Part shown: piece after piece, positions 9,296-17,185 of the stretch
How the letters are laid out: each line of letters starts with the position of its first letter
Numbering within the stretch: the first letter of the stretch is position 1
Origin: JABWCQ01 sp964587105
GTDB lineage: Bacteria; Electryoneota; RPQS01
Length of the DNA: 64,000 nt
Reading direction: 5' to 3'
Assembly: GCA_964587105.1 (NCBI GenBank)
Contig: CAZPKG010000015.1
Span: 1-64,000 of the forward strand
Notes under the pieces: model-generated
Seen by the model: only the letters and a program-made list of their open reading frames with translations
What the model was told of the DNA's origin: nothing
Database searches by the model: none
Translations under genes and position numbers: made by a program

Positions 9296-9343
9296 CCGCC
9301 GAGCCGGGTTAAGGTCTGCCGCAACCCGGCCGGAATCTGAAGA
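9296..9343 (+). repeat. Left REP hairpin
   Basis: Stem 9303-9310 (GCCGGGTT) with 9323-9330 (AACCCGGC) and loop 9311-9322. It ends one base before the ATG of the transposase, so it would form the 5' leader hairpin of that mRNA. Confidence 0.75.
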
Positions 9344-9344
9344 A

Positions 9345-9829
9345 ATGCGAAGACGCCATCAGAATCTAAACTTTGCAGGTACCATGCACTTCGTAACGAC
9401 GGTGACACGCGAGCGAGGGAATTGGTTTACAAACCCTGATCAATGCAAATTCATTCTTGAACTCTTTGAAAAGTACCGCGCCAAATTTGAAATTGCATGC
9501 CTCGGATTTGTATTGATGCCCTACCATTTTCATGTATTGCTATACCAAGAGCAAGAGGGTTCGAGCGTCTCCTCATTGATGAACTCATTCAAGCGCGAAA
9601 CTTCGAAGCAACTCGACTTAGTAGGCTATTCTGCTGTCACATTGTGGCGTGATAGATATGATGATGTGCGGATTCCGGGACCTGACGCTGTGACGAAACG
9701 GTTGAACTACATGCACCATAATCCCGTTCGACGAGGAATTGAAGCGAGATTACTGACTATCATTGGTCAAGTGCGCGATTCTATATGCTGGAAGAAGAGT
9801 CAAAGATCATTACATTGACGCATCATTGA
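9345..9829 (+). pseudogene. REP-associated tyrosine transposase (RAYT), C-terminal frameshift
   Basis: Read from ATG 9345, the protein shows the Y1 transposase HUH motif His61-Phe-His63 (PYHFHVLL) and the conserved NYMHHNPVRRG motif with the likely nucleophile Tyr122. After RRGIEA the frame drifts into nonfamily sequence and stops at 9818 (157 aa). Removing a one-base deletion near 9746 restores the usual ending EITDYHWSSARFYM and a stop at 9827-9829 (161 aa), with exactly the family spacing between RRG and DY. So the gene has lost one base near its 3' end, or the read has an error. Catalytic residues are upstream of the break; activity is uncertain. Confidence 0.8.
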
Positions 9830-9836
9830 CAAAATC

Positions 9837-9880
9837 CGCAGATTCCGGCCGGGTTGCGGAGGACCTTAACCCGGCTCGGC
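9837..9880 (-). repeat. Right REP hairpin, inverted
   Basis: Stem 9848-9855 with 9868-9875 and loop 9856-9867; inverted copy of the left REP, differing mainly in two or three loop bases. It starts 7 nt after the restored stop of the transposase. Confidence 0.75.
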
Positions 9881-10022
9881 AAAAAGTGGTTAACACTGAT
9901 TCACCCCTAACCTCCAAGCACCCAATTTCACAACCCCAAAAACGAACTTCACTAAAACCAAGTACTCCCGTTCCGCCAATTGTTAGGATTGAACGCAAAA
10001 ACAGCAGCTTGGGGGACAACAC

Positions 10023-12641
10023 ATGAACATAGATCAATGGACACTTAAGGCGCAGGAAGCCCTGCAAGCCGCGCAAGCAATCGCCCGCGACCATAGCCAT
10101 CAAGCGCTCACGCCGCTGCACCTGCTCGGTGGCATCCTCCGCGATTCCGAAGGCATCGCCTTCGAAATTCTCAAGAAGCTCGACGCGCATCCCGAAGACG
10201 TGCGCCGCTTGGTGGATATCGAGATTGCCAAACAACCCAAAGTCACAGGCTCGGTTGGCTCGACCTATCTCGCGCCTGAGACCTCGCGCTTGTTTGAAGA
10301 TGCGCTGAAAGAGATGGCCGATCTCGGCGACGAGTTTCTGTCAGTCGAGCATCTGTTGCTCGCCATAACAAAGGGTGACGACTCCGCCGCGAAACTCTTA
10401 CGCGAGTCGCGCATCAAACACGCCGACATCCTGAAAGCGATGAAAGACCTGCGCGGCGGCCAGCGTGTCAAAGACCAATCACCCGAAGACAAATACCGCG
10501 CGCTCGATAAATACGGCCGCGACCTGACCGACCTCGCGCGCCGAGGCAAACTCGATCCCGTCATCGGCCGCGACGACGAAATTCGCCGCGTCCTGCAAGT
10601 GCTGACGCGCCGCACGAAAAACAACCCCGTGCTGATCGGTGAACCCGGAGTGGGGAAGACCGCCATCGCCGAAGGTCTCGCGCAGCGCATCGTTGCGGGA
10701 GACGTACCCGAGAATCTCAAGAACAAGCGCGTCGTCGCGCTCGACTTAGGCAGCCTCGTCGCGGGCGCGAAGTATCGCGGCGAATTCGAAGAACGCTTGA
10801 AAGCCGTCTTGAAAGAGGTTACGAGCGCGGAAGGCGCCATCATCCTCTTCATTGACGAGATGCACCAGTTGGTCGGCGCAGGCAAAACTGACGGCGCGAT
10901 GGACGCTTCGAACCTGCTGAAGCCCGCACTCGCACGCGGTGAACTTCACGCTGTCGGCGCAACCACGATTGACGAATACCGCAAGCACATCGAGAAAGAT
11001 GCCGCCCTCGAACGCCGCTTCCAACCCATCATGGTCTTGGAGCCATCGGTCGAGGACATGATCTCGATTCTGCGCGGATTGAAAGAGAAGTACGAAGTGC
11101 ATCACGGCGTGCGCATCACTGACGGCGCGTTGATTGCCGCCGCGCATTTGGCCGACCGTTACATCACCGACCGCTTCATGCCCGACAAGGCGATTGACCT
11201 GATAGACGAAGCCGCATCGAAACTGCGTTTGGAGATTGACTCGATGCCGGACGAGATTGACGCGCTCGTGCGCAAAATCCGCCAGCTTGAAATTGAAAAG
11301 GTCGCCGTCGCGCGCGAAAAAGACGCAGCCTCCAAAGAGCGTCTCGAAACGATTGACGAAGAGTTGACGAAGCTCAAAGCCGAAGAGAAAACACTCCGCT
11401 TACAGTGGGAGCAGGAGAAGAAGGTCATTCAGCAAAGCCGCGTCATCAAAGAGCAAATCGAGCAAGCCAAACTCGAAGAACAAAAAGCCGAGCGCATGGG
11501 CGACTTAGGCAAGGTCTCCGAGATTCGCTACGGCTTGTTGCGAGAACTCGAGCGCAAACTCGAGGCTGCGCAAACTGATCTTGCAAAACTGCAAACAAGT
11601 CAGTCGCTCCTAAAAGAAGAGGTCACCGAGGATGACATCGCCGAAGTGGTCTCAAAGTGGACAGGCATTCCCGTGTCCAGAATGCTTGAAGGCGAGCGCG
11701 AAAAACTCTTGCACATCGAAGAGCGCCTGCATGACCGTGTCATCGGCCAAGACGTCGCAGTAAGCGCCGTAGCATCCGCAATTCGCCGAGGACGTTCCGG
11801 ACTCTCCGAAGAGAGCAAACCCATCGGCAGCTTCCTGTTCTTAGGCCCCACCGGAGTGGGGAAGACCGAGCTTGCCCGAGCGTTGAGCGAGTTCCTGTTC
11901 AATGACGAGCACGCGATGATTCGCATTGACATGTCCGAGTATCAGGAGCGCCACACCGTCTCGCGTTTGATCGGCGCACCTCCGGGCTACGTCGGACATG
12001 AAGAAGGCGGACAACTCACCGAAGCGATTCGCCGCAGACCGTATAGTGTGCTCCTGCTCGACGAAATCGAGAAGGCGCATCCAGACGTTTGGAATATTCT
12101 ACTGCAAGTTCTCGACGATGGTCGCTTAACGGATTCCAAAGGCCGCACGGTGGATTTCAAGAACACCATCGTGATCATGACCTCAAACATCGGCTCCGAC
12201 ATTATCAGTTCACGTGCGGAGAGACTTGAAAGTGAACGTGGATATGAGGAAGTTCGCAATGAAGTCCTTGATCTCTTGAAACGCTCCATTCGTCCCGAGT
12301 TCCTGAACCGTATTGACGAGATACTGGTATTCGGACCGTTGACCAAGGATGACCTTACTCGCATCATTGACATTCAACTGAAACGAATCTCCGCTCGACT
12401 TGCCAAGCAGAATATACAAGTCGAGGTTGATGACGCAGCCAAACAAATCCTCCTTCGCGAAGGCTACGACCCGACCTACGGCGCTCGCCCAATGAAGCGA
12501 GCTTTACAATCGCTGCTGCTAAATCCCCTGGCAGAAGCAATACTCTCCGGCCAAGTTCTTCCGGGCAGCACGGTGCATGTCAAATCACTGGATTCAAGAA
12601 TAACACTCGAAATCGAAACGGCACAAAGTGTCGAAGCATAA
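10023..12641 (+). CDS. clpB: ATP-dependent disaggregase ClpB
   Basis: 872 aa, normal length. Domains: Clp N-domain (1-145, two repeats with LTPLHLL and LSVEHLL), first AAA+ module with Walker A GEPGVGKT near residue 206 and Walker B LFIDEMHQLVG, the long coiled-coil middle domain (about 400-530) that separates ClpB from ClpA and ClpC, and a second AAA+ module with GPTGVGKT near residue 608, then the C-terminal D2 domain. It forms a hexamer that threads aggregated proteins for refolding together with DnaK. GGGGGA precedes the ATG. Single-gene transcript: the RAYT element lies upstream and a strong bidirectional terminator downstream. Confidence 0.97.
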   Translation: MNIDQWTLKAQEALQAAQAIARDHSHQALTPLHLLGGILRDSEGIAFEILKKLDAHPEDVRRLVDIEIAKQPKVTGSVGSTYLAPETSRLFEDALKEMADLGDEFLSVEHLLLAITKGDDSAAKLLRESRIKHADILKAMKDLRGGQRVKDQSPEDKYRALDKYGRDLTDLARRGKLDPVIGRDDEIRRVLQVLTRRTKNNPVLIGEPGVGKTAIAEGLAQRIVAGDVPENLKNKRVVALDLGSLVAGAKYRGEFEERLKAVLKEVTSAEGAIILFIDEMHQLVGAGKTDGAMDASNLLKPALARGELHAVGATTIDEYRKHIEKDAALERRFQPIMVLEPSVEDMISILRGLKEKYEVHHGVRITDGALIAAAHLADRYITDRFMPDKAIDLIDEAASKLRLEIDSMPDEIDALVRKIRQLEIEKVAVAREKDAASKERLETIDEELTKLKAEEKTLRLQWEQEKKVIQQSRVIKEQIEQAKLEEQKAERMGDLGKVSEIRYGLLRELERKLEAAQTDLAKLQTSQSLLKEEVTEDDIAEVVSKWTGIPVSRMLEGEREKLLHIEERLHDRVIGQDVAVSAVASAIRRGRSGLSEESKPIGSFLFLGPTGVGKTELARALSEFLFNDEHAMIRIDMSEYQERHTVSRLIGAPPGYVGHEEGGQLTEAIRRRPYSVLLLDEIEKAHPDVWNILLQVLDDGRLTDSKGRTVDFKNTIVIMTSNIGSDIISSRAERLESERGYEEVRNEVLDLLKRSIRPEFLNRIDEILVFGPLTKDDLTRIIDIQLKRISARLAKQNIQVEVDDAAKQILLREGYDPTYGARPMKRALQSLLLNPLAEAILSGQVLPGSTVHVKSLDSRITLEIETAQSVEA

Positions 12642-12643
12642 AG

Positions 12644-12670
12644 AAAGCGCCCGAGCAATCGGGCGCTTTT
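12644..12670. terminator. Bidirectional intrinsic terminator, clpB / SRPBCC gene
   Basis: Arms 12644-12654 (AAAGCGCCCGA) and 12659-12669 (TCGGGCGCTTT) with a GCAA tetraloop, T-rich on both strands. It serves clpB (+) and the convergent SRPBCC gene (-). Confidence 0.9.
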
Positions 12671-12693
12671 GTTTCATTCATTTGCTTGTGTGT

Positions 12694-13146
12694 TTACTCG
12701 TCACCAGCCCAAGTGTCGAGCGGTTTCCCCGTTTCGAGCATAGACTTGAGGCTCGACAACACCCTCGGCCAGCCCACTGAGATTCCATTAAGCATGCTCG
12801 ATTCCGGTTCCAGCTTATCGTGAACGAGTGTAAGCTTTACCATGTCTTGAATTGTTTCCAGTTCAATTGTCACTCTGGAATGCTGACGTTCATCCTCGTA
12901 GTTTTCCACCCTCGCCCACGTCATGACTAATTTTTTGGGCGGACTGAATTCAACGACGTTTCCAGCCAATTCGACTTTCTTGCTCGCGTCACTGCGCCGA
13001 TGCTCCCACCGTGAGCCGGGTTTCCAATCGGAAATGTTATCATGCTCCCAGTACAATTTGGTCAACTCCGTATCGAAAAGTGCGTTCCACACTTTGTCGG
13101 CAGTCGAAGAAATGTAGATTACATAGACGAATCTTGCTTCAGGCAC
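12694..13146 (-). CDS. SRPBCC/AHSA1-domain protein
   Basis: 150 aa, cytoplasmic. The whole length matches the AHSA1 branch of the START-like fold: a beta strand followed by STADKVWNALFD, then W-x-x-GSRW, a central VVEFSPPKKLVMTW hairpin and a final amphipathic helix GWPRVLSSLKSMLETG. Such proteins bind hydrophobic ligands in a deep cavity; the ligand here is unknown. It starts at GTG 13146 and overlaps the preceding regulator gene by 8 nt, so translation is coupled. ArsR-type regulator plus SRPBCC is a common bacterial gene pair in which the ligand-binding protein may modulate or respond to the same signal. Confidence 0.75.
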   Translation of the reverse strand: MPEARFVYVIYISSTADKVWNALFDTELTKLYWEHDNISDWKPGSRWEHRRSDASKKVELAGNVVEFSPPKKLVMTWARVENYEDERQHSRVTIELETIQDMVKLTLVHDKLEPESSMLNGISVGWPRVLSSLKSMLETGKPLDTWAGDE

Positions 13147-13465
13147 TTTGGCCCCCTTCCATTTTATGTTTGAGATCGTAGAGTGCGTTTAGTCTTGGTT
13201 GCTCGAATTTTCGAATCCAGCGTTCGTAGAATTCATGAATAGGGACTGGGTTAAAATAATGCAGTTTCTCTCTGCCTCTCCAGAGTACCGTGAGTAGGTT
13301 GGCCTTTTCGAGGACGGCAAGATGTTGTGTAACGGCCTGCCGACTCATTTCCATGTTTTCACAAAGCTCGCCGAGTGTCTGCCCGCTTTTGTCGTACAGT
13401 TTGTCGAGGAGTGTACGTCTGTTTGAGTCTGCTAAGGCTTTTATGGTCAGATCAATTGTCTCCAT
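13139..13465 (-). CDS. ArsR-family winged-helix transcriptional regulator
   Basis: 108 aa from ATG 13465; the frame is open upstream, but the ArsR domain begins with METIDLTIKALADSNRRTLLDKL. The winged helix shows LGELCENMEMSRQAVTQHLAVLEKANLL (recognition helix SRQAVTQHLAVLEK) and the wing WRGREKLHYFN. No ELCVCDL-type cysteine pair is present, so a metal-sensing role is not supported; it resembles the non-metal subgroup that accompanies SRPBCC proteins. It overlaps its partner gene by 8 nt. A perfect 10-bp palindrome lies 28 nt upstream of its start and is the likely operator for self-regulation. Confidence 0.78.
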   Translation of the reverse strand: METIDLTIKALADSNRRTLLDKLYDKSGQTLGELCENMEMSRQAVTQHLAVLEKANLLTVLWRGREKLHYFNPVPIHEFYERWIRKFEQPRLNALYDLKHKMEGGQSA

Positions 13466-13492
13466 GGCATAAGGTACAACAAGGAAAACAAA

Positions 13493-13514
13493 TATGCAAG
13501 TAAATACTTGCATA
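13493..13514. promoter_or_regulatory. Operator-like perfect palindrome upstream of the ArsR-type gene
   Basis: Arms TATGCAAGTA (13493-13502) and TACTTGCATA (13505-13514) around a central AA, without mismatch. Size and position fit a homodimeric winged-helix regulator binding its own promoter. It also lies upstream of the possible + strand RNA at 13570-13747. Confidence 0.7.
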
Positions 13515-13569
13515 TAAAGAACTCGTTTTCTTATCTGATTGCAAATCAAACAGATGGGTCAGTTATGCA

Positions 13570-13747
13570 CATTTTCGCCCTTTCGCCGAACCTCTATTTG
13601 ATGAGCTACCCCCAATATCGGGAGGCTGCAGAGCCTTCGGGTGTATTCTGAGTAAAGGTCACCAACCATGATGAACACCTCGAAAAACCCCAAGTTAGAT
13701 TCAGGCAAGTTTGGGCCGAATGTCGTTGATTTCCGGCCCTTTTTTTT
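13570..13747 (+). ncRNA. Possible small structured RNA or leader ending in an intrinsic terminator
   Basis: A 365-bp gap without coding sequence ends in a strong terminator that serves no gene on this strand. Upstream of it are local hairpins (GAGGCT with AGCCTT at about 13622-13637; GGTGT near 13640 with ACACC near 13675; CCCCAA with TTTGGG around 13688-13715). The 5' end is unknown; no convincing promoter was found. It matches no riboswitch or 6S/SRP/tmRNA pattern I know. Could also be decayed sequence. Confidence 0.3.
13713..13747 (+). terminator. Intrinsic terminator overlapped by the next promoter
   Basis: GGGCCG (13713-13718) pairs with CGGCCC (13734-13739), extendable to 8 bp with one bulge, followed by eight T (13740-13747). 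The -35 hexamer of the downstream promoter lies in the loop. Confidence 0.75.
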
Positions 13748-13754
13748 GTATATT
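13726..13754 (+). promoter_or_regulatory. Sigma70-like promoter for the B12-subunit gene
   Basis: TTGATT (13726-13731), 17-nt spacer, TATATT (13749-13754); predicted start near 13761. The spacer contains the arm and T-tract of the terminator. Confidence 0.7.
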
Positions 13755-13832
13755 GGATGCTTAGCTGGATGAAAACGTGCAATTTGCGATTCAGGAACTT
13801 ATCCAGCACTGAACTTGCTATAGCAAAACCCT

Positions 13833-14240
13833 ATGGATAGAAAAATCAGAGTGTTAGTTGCCAAGCCCGGCCTCGATGGGCACGACCGTGGCGCCAAGGT
13901 AATGGCTGCCGCACTTCGGGATGCCGGGATGGAAGTGATCTACACCGGCCTCCGTCAGACTCCTGAAATGATCGTCACGGCCGCCATGCAAGAGGATGTC
14001 GATGTTGTCGCGCTTTCCATCCTGTCGGGCGCTCATATGACCTTTTTCCCTGCCGTCCTGAAGCTGATGAACGAAAAAGGCATCGGCGATGTGCTCTTGA
14101 CAGGCGGCGGAATTATCCCAAAATCCGATATGGAAACCCTCGAAAAACAGGGCGTTGGCAGACTATTTGGACCCGGAACGCCAACAACTGAACCCATTGA
14201 ATACATTAGGCAATGGGTTAGCCAGCACCGGGCAGCGTAA
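13833..14240 (+). CDS. Methylmalonyl-CoA mutase cobalamin-binding subunit (stand-alone C-terminal domain)
   Basis: 135 aa, the complete length of a separate B12-binding domain. LVAKPGLDGHDRGAKV contains the DxHxxG signature whose His displaces the lower ligand of cobalamin; LSGAH and TGGGIIP complete the nucleotide-tail pocket. With a separate catalytic subunit it interconverts methylmalonyl-CoA and succinyl-CoA. That large subunit, an epimerase and the MeaB chaperone are not in the window, so the partner is encoded elsewhere; another acyl-CoA mutase is possible. Transcription probably starts at the TTGATT/TATATT promoter upstream. No cobalamin riboswitch was seen. Confidence 0.85.
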   Translation: MDRKIRVLVAKPGLDGHDRGAKVMAAALRDAGMEVIYTGLRQTPEMIVTAAMQEDVDVVALSILSGAHMTFFPAVLKLMNEKGIGDVLLTGGGIIPKSDMETLEKQGVGRLFGPGTPTTEPIEYIRQWVSQHRAA

Positions 14241-14273
14241 GAACAGTTCATTCTCAACAATCCTTCATAAAGC

Positions 14274-15023
14274 ATGTCCGGTCACAGTAAATGGGCGACA
14301 ATCCGTCGCAAGAAAGAAAAGATTGACGCCGCGCGCGGCAAAGTGTTTACCAAGTTGATTCGCGAAATCCAAATTGCTTCGCGAATGGGCGGATCTGACA
14401 TCAACTCGAATCCGCGTTTGCGCACCGCTGTTGACGCCGCAAAGGCCGCCAACATGCCCGCCGCGAATCTTGAAAAAGCGATCAAGAAAGGCGCAGGTGA
14501 ACTCGAAGGACAGGCGATGGAAGAGGTCGTCTATGAAGGATACGGTCCTGCTGGAGTGGCCATTCTGATTGAATGCGCGACTGACAACCGCAACCGCACC
14601 GTCGGCGAAATCCGAGCGATCTTCAACAAACGTGGCGGCTCAATGGCTGAAGCCGGTGCCGTGTCGTGGATGTTTGACCGTTTGGGCTATCTGACGCTTG
14701 ACATCAATCAAGGCTCGGAAGACGAGATGATGGAAGTCGCACTTGAAGCCGGAGCCTCCGACGTCAAGAATGACGGCGAGATCTGGGAGGTCTTCTGCGC
14801 AACGAGCGATCTTTACGCCGTCAAAGCCGCGCTTGAATCCAAAGGCAAAAAAGTTGACTCCGCCGAGCTTTCATTTATTCCGAAGAATACCGTGAAAGTG
14901 GAAGATGCAGGCCCGGCCAAAACCGTGCTGACTTTGATTGAATTGCTGGAAGAGATCGATGATGCGCAAAACGTCTATTCCAATTATGAAATGGATGACG
15001 CGCTGATTGAAAGCCTTGCCTAA
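14274..15023 (+). CDS. yebC: YebC/PmpR family translation/transcription regulator
   Basis: 249 aa, the family norm. MSGHSKWATIRRKKEKIDAARGKVFTKL is the invariant YebC N-terminus, and the body contains YEGYGPAGVAILIECATDNRNRT. Members are cytoplasmic; some bind DNA as regulators (PmpR) and others relieve ribosome stalling at proline runs. Its stop overlaps the ruvC start by one base (TAATG), the classic yebC-ruvC-ruvA-ruvB order. Confidence 0.95.
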   Translation: MSGHSKWATIRRKKEKIDAARGKVFTKLIREIQIASRMGGSDINSNPRLRTAVDAAKAANMPAANLEKAIKKGAGELEGQAMEEVVYEGYGPAGVAILIECATDNRNRTVGEIRAIFNKRGGSMAEAGAVSWMFDRLGYLTLDINQGSEDEMMEVALEAGASDVKNDGEIWEVFCATSDLYAVKAALESKGKKVDSAELSFIPKNTVKVEDAGPAKTVLTLIELLEEIDDAQNVYSNYEMDDALIESLA

Positions 15024-15538
15024 TGTCGCAAGCTGCCTCAGTCGAGATTATTCTCGGAATTGATCCCGGGCTGACTTGCACGGGCTGGGGTGTGGTCAGA
15101 AAACAAGGTTCAAAACTATTTTACCTTGACAGCGGCAAGCTGCGTACCAAAGCATGCGATCCAATGGCCGAGCGTTTAAGCTACTTGTTCGGCGAGATTT
15201 CCGAAGTCTGCCGCAAACACAATGTATCGCGCGGCGCAGTCGAAGCTGGATATGTCGGAACCGGCGCACTCTCCGCACTGAAATTAGGTCAAGCACGCGC
15301 ATGTGCAGTTCTGGCGATTCAACAGGCAACAGGTCGCGTTCAGGACATTGCCCCGCGCGAAGTCAAAATGGCGGTCACCGGCAGCGGCGCGAGTTCTAAG
15401 CAGCAAGTGAGTTACATGGTCGGGCAGATGCTCGGGATAGAGTTCGATCGCGGGGAAGAGGATATTTCCGATGCGCTTGCAATAGCAATTGCCGCAACTT
15501 CCATTCGAGACGTCAAGTTATTGGCAGTGCGCGCATGA
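15023..15538 (+). CDS. ruvC: Holliday junction endonuclease RuvC
   Basis: 171 aa. The RNase H-like fold shows IDPGLTCTGWGVV with the first acidic residue, the Glu of RGAVEAGYVGTGALSALKLGQARA, and the C-terminal acidic pair in EEDISDALAIAIA. Some family residues around the second acidic site differ (EAGYVG rather than EEVF). It resolves Holliday junctions by paired nicks within the RuvABC complex. It starts on the last base of yebC's stop and overlaps ruvA by 4 nt. Confidence 0.95.
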   Translation: MSQAASVEIILGIDPGLTCTGWGVVRKQGSKLFYLDSGKLRTKACDPMAERLSYLFGEISEVCRKHNVSRGAVEAGYVGTGALSALKLGQARACAVLAIQQATGRVQDIAPREVKMAVTGSGASSKQQVSYMVGQMLGIEFDRGEEDISDALAIAIAATSIRDVKLLAVRA

Positions 15539-16119
15539 TTGATCACGTCAGAGGCAGATTGGTCGGTAAGTCGCCTGCCGAAGCGATCATTGAAGTTAAC
15601 GGCGTCGCGTTTTCTGCGCGAATCTCGTTGACAACGTATGACAAACTTCCGTCAATTGGATCAGAGGCTCAGATCTGGACAAGACTGTTTGTGCGCGATG
15701 AGCAGTTTGAACTCTTTGGGTTTGCGACGCGCGATGAACGTTGGGTTTTTGAAGAGCTTATTTCGATCAGCGGAGTCGGGCCAAAACTCGCATTGACGCT
15801 TTTGTCGGGAATGCCCGCTCAGGATGTGCGCGAGACGATTGCCGTAGGTGACGCCGCAAGATTGAAAGCCGTCCGCGGAATTGGCGCAAAGATCGCCGAC
15901 CGGATTGTCTTGGAGCTAGGGAAGAAGTTCGCAGGTTCGGCTGCCGAATGGCCTGTGTCAACCGCGACGACCGGCGCGCCGGCAATCATTCAAGCCCGCT
16001 TTGCATTGCAATCGCTCGGTTTGTCCGCCGCCGAAATCGAAAAGAGTATTGACGCCGCACGAGCGCAGAATATCGAAGACGTTGAAGAGATTATCAAATT
16101 CGCCCTGCGCAAGAGCTAA
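15535..16119 (+). CDS. ruvA: Holliday junction branch-migration protein RuvA
   Basis: 194 aa. The N-terminal OB fold begins MIDHVRGRLVGKSPAEAIIEVNGVAF; two helix-hairpin-helix motifs follow (LISISGVGPKLALTLLSG and LKAVRGIGAKIADRIVLEL); the small C-terminal domain that contacts RuvB closes the protein after a flexible linker near residue 145. Tetramers bind the four-way junction and load RuvB. It overlaps ruvC by an ATGA junction and abuts ruvB. Confidence 0.96.
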   Translation: MIDHVRGRLVGKSPAEAIIEVNGVAFSARISLTTYDKLPSIGSEAQIWTRLFVRDEQFELFGFATRDERWVFEELISISGVGPKLALTLLSGMPAQDVRETIAVGDAARLKAVRGIGAKIADRIVLELGKKFAGSAAEWPVSTATTGAPAIIQARFALQSLGLSAAEIEKSIDAARAQNIEDVEEIIKFALRKS

Positions 16120-17136
16120 ATGCCGCGTCTAATCGAACCCGTACTACAAGAAGACGAACAAATTGTCGAACAAAGTCTGAGGCCCTCAAGCTTCAGCGAG
16201 TTCGTGGGACAGCAGCGCGTCAAAGAGCAACTTTCGGTTTTTCTTCAGGCGGCTCGCGAGCGCAACGAGGCGCTTGATCATTGTCTGTTCTACGGCCCGC
16301 CGGGACTGGGCAAGACCACGCTGTCGCACATTATCGCTAAAGAGATGGGCACACAGGTACGGGTGACGACCGGGCCGGTGTTGGAGCGGCCCGCTGATCT
16401 GGCCGGATTGTTGACAAATTTGCAGCACGGTGATATTCTCTTTGTCGATGAAATTCACCGTCTGAGTTCGACCGTTGAAGAGTATCTCTATCCGGCCATG
16501 GAAGATTTTCGGCTGGATATTCTGATTGACAAAGGCGCTGCCGCGCGCACGTTGCAGTTGAATCTAAACAGGTTCACTCTGGTCGGCGCGACAACACGCG
16601 CCGGATTGCTATCGTCGCCTTTGCGGTCCCGCTTCGGAGTCACGCTCAGACTTGACTATTACGCGGCGGAAGAACTCGTCGAGATTTTGCGTCGCACCGC
16701 ACAATTGCTTGGTGTTGTGTGCACTGAAGACGGGCTACGGGAAATCGCCTCGCGCTCGCGCGGCACGCCTCGTGTTGCGAACCGTTTGTTAAGACGCGTG
16801 CGTGACGTCGCCCAGGTGAGCGGCGCGGACAAAGTTACGCCCGAGCTTGCCCACAAAGCCCTTCGTCTCTTGGAAATAGACGACTACGGTCTCGATGACC
16901 TTGACAAACGCTTGATGCTTGCTCTATTGGAAAAATTTCGCGGCGGCCCGGTAGGATTGGGCACGCTTGCCGTGACGGTAGGTGAAGATGAGGGAACGCT
17001 GGAAGAGCTTTGTGAACCCTATCTCATTCGCCAAGGATTTTTGGAACGGACTTCACGTGGCAGACAGGCCACGATAAGAGCTTTTGAACATTTCGGCGTG
17101 CGGCGAAATTCCGCCGATCAAACTCGCTTACTGTAA
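16120..17136 (+). CDS. ruvB: Holliday junction DNA helicase RuvB
   Basis: 338 aa, standard length. It opens with the RPSSFSEFVGQQRVKEQL sensor region; Walker A YGPPGLGKTTL is near residue 58, Walker B LFVDEIHRLS near 108, then sensor and arginine-finger segment GATTRAGLLSSPLRSRFG and a C-terminal winged helix with LIRQGFLERTSRGR. A hexameric AAA+ motor that pumps DNA through the RuvA junction complex. It follows the ruvA stop directly. No LexA-like site is visible upstream of the cluster. Confidence 0.97.
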   Translation: MPRLIEPVLQEDEQIVEQSLRPSSFSEFVGQQRVKEQLSVFLQAARERNEALDHCLFYGPPGLGKTTLSHIIAKEMGTQVRVTTGPVLERPADLAGLLTNLQHGDILFVDEIHRLSSTVEEYLYPAMEDFRLDILIDKGAAARTLQLNLNRFTLVGATTRAGLLSSPLRSRFGVTLRLDYYAAEELVEILRRTAQLLGVVCTEDGLREIASRSRGTPRVANRLLRRVRDVAQVSGADKVTPELAHKALRLLEIDDYGLDDLDKRLMLALLEKFRGGPVGLGTLAVTVGEDEGTLEELCEPYLIRQGFLERTSRGRQATIRAFEHFGVRRNSADQTRLL

Positions 17137-17185
17137 ATTGACCACGCATGCTTGGCACGTGCAACATTCGAACTAAGGAAAACCA

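Larger units (their letters stand above)
9296..9880 (+). mobile_element. REP/RAYT element: transposase gene between inverted REP hairpins
   Basis: A transposase of the REP-associated tyrosine (RAYT, Y1/HUH) family is bracketed by two almost identical sequences in opposite orientation, at 9296-9343 and 9837-9880. Each contains an 8-bp stem, GCCGGGTT and AACCCGGC, around a 12-nt loop, plus shared flanks GCCGA and CCGGAATCTG. This head-to-head arrangement matches RAYT genes within their own REP sequences. RAYTs are usually single-copy domesticated genes that mobilise short REP or REPIN sequences rather than classical insertion sequences. The element lies between dnaK and clpB and is about 585 bp. 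Confidence 0.8.

Noticed and set aside
13815..13826. Perfect 12-bp palindrome TTGCTATAGCAA just before the B12-subunit gene
   Set aside because: Short and without other support; likely chance.
13755..13832. Cobalamin riboswitch before the B12-subunit gene
   Set aside because: No B12-box or matching helices; leader is short.
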